From NCBI GenBank assembly GCA_025267735.1, contig CM046294.1, positions 3,754,001 through 3,818,000 on the forward strand: a DNA stretch of 64,000 bases, written 5' to 3'. Position 1 is the first letter of the stretch. Each line of letters opens with the position of its first letter. The position numbers were made by a program, and so were the translations under genes. The notes beneath the pieces were generated by a model. The model was not told where the DNA came from, searched no databases, and worked only from the letters and a program-made list of their open reading frames with translations. Positions 34,301 to 43,300 of this stretch are shown here, piece after piece. Source of the DNA: Mactra quadrangularis (Eukaryota; Mollusca; Bivalvia; Venerida; Mactridae).

Positions 34301-37300
34301 TGATGTTTTTTCCTTATTACTTATTATGTATAATTTTGATAATGTTGTTTTCACAAAAATAATAAATATGACCGTCAGACTGGCTTCCCTTATTCCTGCT
34401 ATGCTATTTTAAGAAAGTCACATGACATGTAGTGTGCTTTTGTTTTGGTACGATTAAAAATAGAAACAAATCAAATGTGTCGGTTCTCTGTATTCTCATA
34501 TCAGCTATATTGGAATTCTCCACTTGACGTATTTTTATTTCTTGATTTCTACGATAGCTTTCAGTTATTAATAAAAGTTGTAACAGAGGGACAAATGAAT
34601 AATATATTAATAGTTATGGTTATTTATTAGAGGAAGCCTTATTTTGTTATGGTACAATGTATACAGTCATAATTTCTTAGATGTGTCGAAACTACATACA
34701 CTAGGATAATTATTCTAGACTCATAGACTCAGAATAGGGCAGGGAGGCAAAAAATGACAATGTGCATGAGAGGATTGATGTTTTTGGTTTGATGTAAATG
34801 ATATATATATAACATTATATTTCAGGATTTAACACAATACCAACCATTAAGTCCTAGTCCTGAAGAAACTAACAGTATTGTATACCGTGGTGTAGAAGGA
34901 TTCTGGGCTGCTATAACACCTTTTAACTTTACAGCTATTGGTGGACATTTACCTGCTGCCCCTGCTTTGATGGTAACTTTTTTTGTATCGGGGCTCGACA
35001 TTAAAGGTCCTTCTATTGCCCCTAACGACCTATAATTATATTATTTGGGTTCAGGCAACCTGTTACTGCTATTATTAAAGATAATGGTTCTTGCTAAATA
35101 TAGCTATCTGTCCATTTGGGCAACCTATTTTAAAAAATTAGTGTTGAGCCCTATTTATAAAAGTGAAAATGCACTTATCAAGAGGTCGAGGGTTCATACC
35201 CCACTTAGGACATTGCTAATTTCCTTGAACAAGACATTTACCCATAAATGCTTCACCTCACTCAGATGTAAATGGGAATCTGTGAGGGTGAGCAAAATTG
35301 ACAAAAAATCACCAAAACTATTTTGAGTGAAAGAAGTCTTTATGTTATGGGAATCATTCAATATGTGTTTCTTTTTGTGGCAGATCAGAAACTTAAATGA
35401 GTTTCTGCTAGTACTTTTTGACATGTATAAAAGTTAGCTAACCCAAGTGGATAGTCCAGTTGGTAGCATGCCAGGATTTGGAAACTCATGTCCTGAAGGA
35501 GGTACAGGTTCGAATTCCACCTGGGAAGGTCATACCCTTTCATGAAAATTTGACAATAATGTTGATTTTCATCTATTGATTAGATAATATGGAGTAGTTT
35601 CCAAAAATATTTGGAGAAGAAAGCATGAAAAATCACACAAAGTAAGGCAGGAGTGGTTTTTATGAAATTAATAGATTTACTGACATCTTGTATTTCAGGG
35701 TAATGTAAGTTTATGGAAGCCCTCAGATACAGCTATGTTATCTAATTACTTAGTATATAATATATATCGTGAGGCAGGGTTACCGTCTGGTGTTATCAAC
35801 TTTATACCCGCTGACGGTCCTGTGTTTGGTGATACTATCACTGCATCACCTGATCTAGCTGGTATTAACTTTACTGGTAGTGTCAAGTAAGTCTTTATTT
35901 AGATATTTTTTATTTTTATACTGTAACCTGGTAAAAATCCATTGGTCCGAACTGATATTTGAACCCAGGACCTCTTGAGTCGTAAGCGGACACTCCACCA
36001 CGTTGCCACAAAAGCTAGCTTGAAGGTAAGGAAGTGCAAGTGCCGTATTATACCTCTGCTACACAATCCATTCCTTAACATAATTCATCCTCAAATTCTT
36101 GGAGCTTGTCTGCCTATGGGACTTTCTAAGGGTGCAATCACACAATTCCTAGTGGGTTATTTACGTTGGGTGTCAAATGTAACCCCATAAAAATCCATGG
36201 ATCGAACTGAGATTTTAACCCATGACCTCTTGAGTCGTAAGCAGACACTCTACCACGTGGCCATTAAAGCTAGCTTGAAGGCAAGGGAGTACAAGTGCCG
36301 TATTATACCTCTGCTACAATACTAGATTTAGTGCCGTGTCAACACAATTAAGGTTATTTTATGGTGGCTTGCACTCATAACCTCACTTTCCTTAACCCTT
36401 GTCTTTAACCAGTACCCATGTTCCTATTCACCAAGGCCTGCAGCTTCTACATACATGTATACTTTCATAATGGAGGAAAATTGATGTATTGTTCAATTTG
36501 CATGGAAGGGTATATAATTATGTAACTGCTTTGGTTGAGATTTTAACTCATACACTTTTTGGGAAACCAGATTTGATATCTATATCCTGTAGACTGTTGT
36601 CGTATAGGATCTCTAATTGTTGGTCTGAGGGTCATGTTGAGAAGACCTTTGTGTCAACCAATAAATGCATAGCTTTTATTTAGATGAAACACTAGAAAAA
36701 GCATCTTGGTTTCGTAATTTTTATTTTAGACCGAGGTTTTCAAGCTAATTTGATAGTTGTATTATTGACAGGCTGTGATTAGACAACTCTTTTGAAATTG
36801 AGTGACGTAGACCATGTAAACAAGTTACTAAACATAATGATTGTCTTATGAATATTATGAGAAAAGGTTACCTGAACATCACCCTAATATCAAAACAGCC
36901 AGATGTTCAATTAGTGAGTAGGGGAGCAGAGAATTTTTGATCGGGTTTTAATCAGATTGATTTAATACATATTTTATTGCATAAATTGGATTGGATAACA
37001 GGCATAAAATGCCTATATACATCCTCTTCATTTAGTCAGATTGGTTCCCAGGGTAGAATCTTACTATAGTTAGAACCTGCTGAAGTGAATTTAGTTAATT
37101 GTGTGTACTTGTCTATCTCTTTCCAGAACTTTCAGACATTTATGGAAACAAGTTGGAAAGAATTTAGATATTTATAAAGGATATCCTAGACTTATTGGAG
37201 GTAAGTAGTATGTATAGAGAAAATTTGTCAACGTTGATGTAAGATCAATTTCTATTTTACCAAGTGTGCTCAGAATACATATTTTCACAAGTTGCATAGC

Positions 37301-40300
37301 CACACGAGTGAAAATGTCGTTTTCTGAGTTTATGAGTTGAAATAAGAAAGATGTTTCTTTCTGGCTTAGTTTTGTGCTTTATTAGATGAATGTTTTAAGT
37401 AAAAAACAGCCGTTTGTTCATGTGTAAATGTAATTTTAGATGGCACTGTATATGTACTTCATTTATACATTACATGGACTGTCAATGTTTTGTCTCACAT
37501 AGGACACAGACAATATTTTTTCACTGTTGTCTATCTTTAACAAGCTGTGCTGCTTCACTCTAAATTGGCAATTGACAAGTCTCTACTCTCTTTTTCCACC
37601 ATTCTTCTGCAGTTTATACGGGGTGGAGTGGAACATCTGTAGGTAAATCTCTTGCTTGAGGAAACTAACTTTTCCCCTAATGGGGTTTAGAAACCGGGAT
37701 GTAGGAGCAGTGGTCCAGTGAAAGGGCCAATGCTTACAGATATTGAGAGGTCCAGGGTTTGAAGCCCATTAGGGGCACTGCTAATTTCCTTGAGCAAGAC
37801 ATTTACCTACACTTGTTAAAACTTCACCCATGTGTAAACGGGTACTGTAAGGGATCACCTGCCTGTAGGGGATTTCAATGATCAGGGGTTATCGTAGAAA
37901 AAATTGTAAAGTCTACTGAACATGTACATGAACTTTAAAGAACATGAACTTTAAAGAACATGAACTTTAAAGAACATGAACTTTAAAGAACATGAACTTT
38001 AAAGAGTACATGAACTACCACTGGACCACTGCGCATACATATTCTGCTCTGCTTTGTTCTATGTCATTGTTTTCTTACCTTCAGAGTGTGGAGGAAAGAA
38101 CATGCATTTCGTACATCCGTCAGCGGAACTAGATCAAGTATTCTATGGTGCGGTACAGAGTGGTTTCGAGTATGCTGGACAGAAGTGTTCAGCTCTATCT
38201 AGAATGTATGTACCAAAATCTATGTGGCCTGATGTAAAACAAAACCTACAGAGAATACATAAAGAAATGGTTGTAGGTACACCATTATATGGAAAAACAT
38301 TTGTCTCTGCTGTCATTGATGAAAAGGTATTTATATGTTTTGTAATACAGTACCTACCAAAAGTTTGGAGACATTCTCACTTTGTAAGCCTACTATATAG
38401 ATTTAATAAAAAATTTGATAGTCATTTATTTTGAAATGCTTTCTAGTTTTGCTTATTGTTTTTGTTATGGTACCAATTGTAGTTAGGACTACCAAAGTAG
38501 CTTAAAATTTACATTATAGAAAAGAATTACATGCAATTTAGTTTTGGAGGCTTTGGGATATTAGATGCTGAATCTTATAAATCTGATGCATTCAAGAAAC
38601 TTGTTTTCATCTAATCATCAACTGTATTAAATTTATTAAAAATATGAATGGTTCTAGCGAAAACAATCAATGAAATTTGAATTTTTTATTAAATTTCCTT
38701 TGTTTCCAAACTTTTGGTGGGTACTGTATTGTATATTTTATCAGTCTACAAAACTAGTTGTGTCATGTTGCCAGGGACAACCACTTTTAGTTCAGACAAC
38801 AAATCATTGTGTTTCATGATAGTACCCCAAATCAATACATGACCACAGTGACTTGTTATCATACTAAAATAGAGACTGAACACACTTTATGTGTTGTATG
38901 TCAACATCATGTTTTTAATGGAACTGTTTCATCTCTAGAAAGGCATTCTTATTAAGGGCACATTCACCCACAATTTTTGATATTATTGAGCAGTTACTAC
39001 TAGTACAATAATACTACCATTTTGGAAAGTTGTTTGCTTGCTTTTGTCTCCTTCCAACCATTTGGTAGATAGCATATTGGATATAAACTATCGTTACACA
39101 TATCGTTATACAGTGCTACCAGTGGTTGTTTTCACTCTTAGGGCCCTTAAACAGGAGAAAATAACGACAAAAAACGAAAATAGGGGAATTTTTCAATACT
39201 CAGTGTTTCTTTATTTTTGGTTAAAGGTAAACTTTAAATTCAACAAATTTGCATGATTGTAGTTATTCTGGTTACCAAGTGCTTTCTGGAAAACAAAAGA
39301 ATGCTTTCAGAAAATGGCAAAAATTAATACACCTACATTTGTTTAGAAAAGGGAAATTATTCTACAGACAAGGGGGGGGGGAATATATACTTTTTGGACA
39401 GGGGAATGTGGCTGAATTTCGGCCCCAAAATGGTTTGAAAAAAAACAGGTGGGTGGGCGGTCGTCCGGTGTTGTTAATAATTGAGTTAAAGTTTTGTCTT
39501 TACCATATATTTCTGCCATTTATTGTCAGATCTTTATGAAACTTCACACAATGATAACATACCATGTGATGAACAGAATTAGATAGTAACCACAACTTTT
39601 TTAGATTAATTCCCTTTTGTAATTTTTGCATTAATGTTTTTAATATGTTGGATTTACATTTTTTGTTTGAAATATATTTCAGGCATTTGCTAGATGTGCC
39701 AATTATCTTAAACATGTAGAAAAATCACCAAACTTATCTATAGTAGCTGGTGGAAAATGTGATGACAGGTAGGTTGTTTGTGACTTGGGTTGCTTGCAGC
39801 CGGATAAACCTTTTCCAGGGCTCGAATTTCAGCTCGCATACTTGCAAAATGCGAGTGGATTTTGATTTTTGCGAGTAACTTTTATTCTTATTCGCAAATT
39901 TTGGCGAGTTGAAATCAACGAAAAAAATATTACTGTCTAAACTAATGAGGCTCAAATCAGCATTGAAATGGCCAGATAGATCGATAGTATCAATTGAAGA
40001 TTCACTGTGAAAACATGTTTGGTATTTTTTGTCTATCCCACAATATTCCTTGTTCTATCCATGGTTAAATTTAGTGCTATTTGGTTTTATATATGCGTAC
40101 ATTAATAGTAACTATTTGTAAATGCTTTTAAATTTTTGAGAAAAAAAATAAGAGTGATTTTTTTTGCGAGCTGAAATTAAGTAACTCGCATAAAATTGCA
40201 AGTCCATTTATTTGTCAAATTGGAGCCTTGCCTTTTCACAAAAACTCTTATGTAAAAAGTTATTGTAATACCTAAATTAAAATTAATGTTGTTTGCCCTT

Positions 40301-43300
40301 AACCGACCGACCCAAAAAATGCTGCCGACTCAAAAAATTTTACTCGAAAAATATTTGTGGTGTTTTTTTGTATTGGTCACGCCCATTAATAGTATTATTT
40401 TCTGGTAGTTTTTTACGCTAATAAAATATAAAAAGTGCTAAAAATAAAAAATACCTACATACCTACCCAATCAAAAAAATTAAGGTCGATAAATTGCAAT
40501 TAAAGTATTTTTTAGTTTAGGCTTAAGTCAGTTTCATAAATTTGCATTTTGAAGTCAGAAGGATTATAAACATAATTATGATATAATATTCAAAAGATAT
40601 ACAATATTTTACATAATTTAATGATATTTGGAATGGACTGGCTAAAAAATGACCGTATTATTAATGTTTCTTGATTTTGACTTACGATGATTTTCATCGT
40701 AAGATTTTTTGTGAAAAGGTGCGCAGGTCTTAATACCACAACTTTTGAAAGGTATCACAAAAAAATTGGGGTTAATTACATTCGGTCATGTGCAGTCATA
40801 TTAAGCACAAAGATAAAAACTTTATGTAGGTGAACATGTGAAAAAAGTCTCTTGTAAAAAATAGTCTCTTTGTTAGCATTATAATGAAAAAAGATTTTTT
40901 GCTCCCCCACAACATCTCAAAGCAAGATATGGTTCTAGCTGCTGAAATGACCTGTTCAAACAATTTTGTTGAATGTTTTCACTCAAAGTTATTTTCAGCC
41001 ATATTCATACAGTAACACAAACTGACCTATTTATACATCGTCTTAAAATGTTTAATCGTTTTTTTATGAAAATAAAATTTTGTAACCTTGAAGGTCAAAA
41101 CCATTATTCAGGTCAAATAAGATGGTATGTACATTTATATTTCAGTATAGGATATTTTGTTGAACCAACTATTGTAGAATCTTCTGATCCTAAAGACAAA
41201 ATATTACAAGAGGTAAGTTATATACCTACAGTTCTGTTATTAGCTCACCTGAGCACTAGCCATTGAAGGGGAGCTATTGTGGGGGTAGCCAGTGTGCATA
41301 AGTGTGTGCTTGTGTGTTCATGCATGAATGCGAATCGTGTAAAAAATAAAAGGTTTGTCTAGATTTGCAGGACCAACTGTCCAGCAAAAAAATTTGATCT
41401 CATACACAGTAAGAAACTGTTGAGTATGGCAGTGATGAGGGTTGTGTATTGGGAAACAAGTATATTGCCATCAAAGAATATTATTCCAATGAGCCTCTTA
41501 GGTGGTTAAAAGAACATTGTAACAACTTCATGGGTGAACATAGTCAGTATTTATACTGATTTTGTATATTTTAAGAATAAATTACTTTATGCAATAGTAT
41601 ATGAAACTTTTTACAGAATAAATTGATTTAATAAGATTTCAGTATTTTCAAGACCAATTACTTCCATGCATGCAACTGTTTTTTTTCAATTGCAGGAAAT
41701 CTTTGGACCAATTGTTACAGTATATGTCTATCCTGATGAGAAATATAGAGAAGTAGCAGAAATAGCTACAAAAACTTCTCCATTTGCTTTAACTGGTGCT
41801 ATATATGCTGAGGATGAGTATGTTTTCTTTATACAATATTACTCTTTGTTTGGGAGTTAAATTTTATCTTGGAGCAACATTTGAAACTACTCTCCATTCT
41901 GGAGTTAAATTTCAACTTTATGCAAACATTCAACACTACTCTCTATTTGGGAGTTAAATTAAAACTTAAAGCAAACATTTAAAACTACTTATTTTTGTGG
42001 AGTTAAGTTTTGACTGAAAGCAAGCATTTTAAAGCTACTCTCTATTGGGGAGTTAAGTTTTGACATTCGGAACGACCTCGGCGATCATCTACAAAGATAT
42101 ACCTCGGATATCAAACGTTGTAGGAATACAACCAAGTTATGAGGTCAGGCGATTAACCTCATAGGTTAAGTAGTGCCGATGTAAACAACCAACATGGCAG
42201 ATCATTTTGCAGAAAGTATCGAGTACACAAAAAATGTTTAAGGATCAACTTTGATTTAAGTGAATATCAGTTACAGGCATTGAAGAGCTTTAACTGCCCA
42301 TAATCATCTGTCATTTTCGGTGTGTGCCAGCGTTCTATTGAGTAAACGTCGGGAACGAGGCTAGATTCTATGTTGGAACTACTTTTGCTCCTTGTGATAT
42401 CCGAGGTGTATTTGCGTGGAAAATTGCCGAAGTAGTTCCGAATGAAGTTTTGACTGAAAGCAAAAATTTAAAACTGCTCTCTTTTGTTGAGTTAAATTTT
42501 AACATAGGGGATAACATTTAAAACTGCTCTTTGACAAAAAAGTTATTTAAGATTAATTGTGGCAAATTGACATTGAAAAGTAATGGTAAAATCTGAGTAA
42601 TTCAACTAATTGGACCTACCTATCTGAAGAGTATACAAGGGGAAATAACTGACTACGGTTCCTTATTGATCACTTGTAGGTTGTGACCGTCAATGCAAGT
42701 TATATTGTATGTTTGTATTTCAGGGATGCCGTAGAGGAACTATCAGATATGTTCCGTGAATGTGCTGGTAATTTTTATGTAAATGATAAATCTACTGGAT
42801 CAGTTGTTGGTCAACAACCCTTTGGTGGAACTAGATTATCAGGTATTAATTATGGATTAAATCCAGTATCATTTACCAAGCTACATTGAACAACTATGAA
42901 GGGATATAACTCTTAAAGTATTTATTATGGAAGCCGTGGCGTAGTGGTTAGCATGTCTGACTTCAAATCTGTAGATCGCAGGTTTGAGCCCGGTTGTGGT
43001 AGGTCTAACCCTTAACATGAGTTGTCCGCCTCGTGGGAATGTAAGTTAGTACTGGTGATAAAAGTGTACAGGAAACCTGTAGTAGGAAGAGCTAACCGTC
43101 GTGTATATGACCTAAGTATGCATTAAATACAAAGTTAAACCCAATAAAAAATAGTAATTTATTATGGAGTTTATCCCTTTCATATGAATTAATTTATTAT
43201 TATTTATCTGAGTTTGTTTTCCTTGCGGAACTTAGTTCTGTCTTCAAAGAACTCTTGGATTAACATAAGCCTCATTGTTAACAATGCACAGGAAAAGTTA

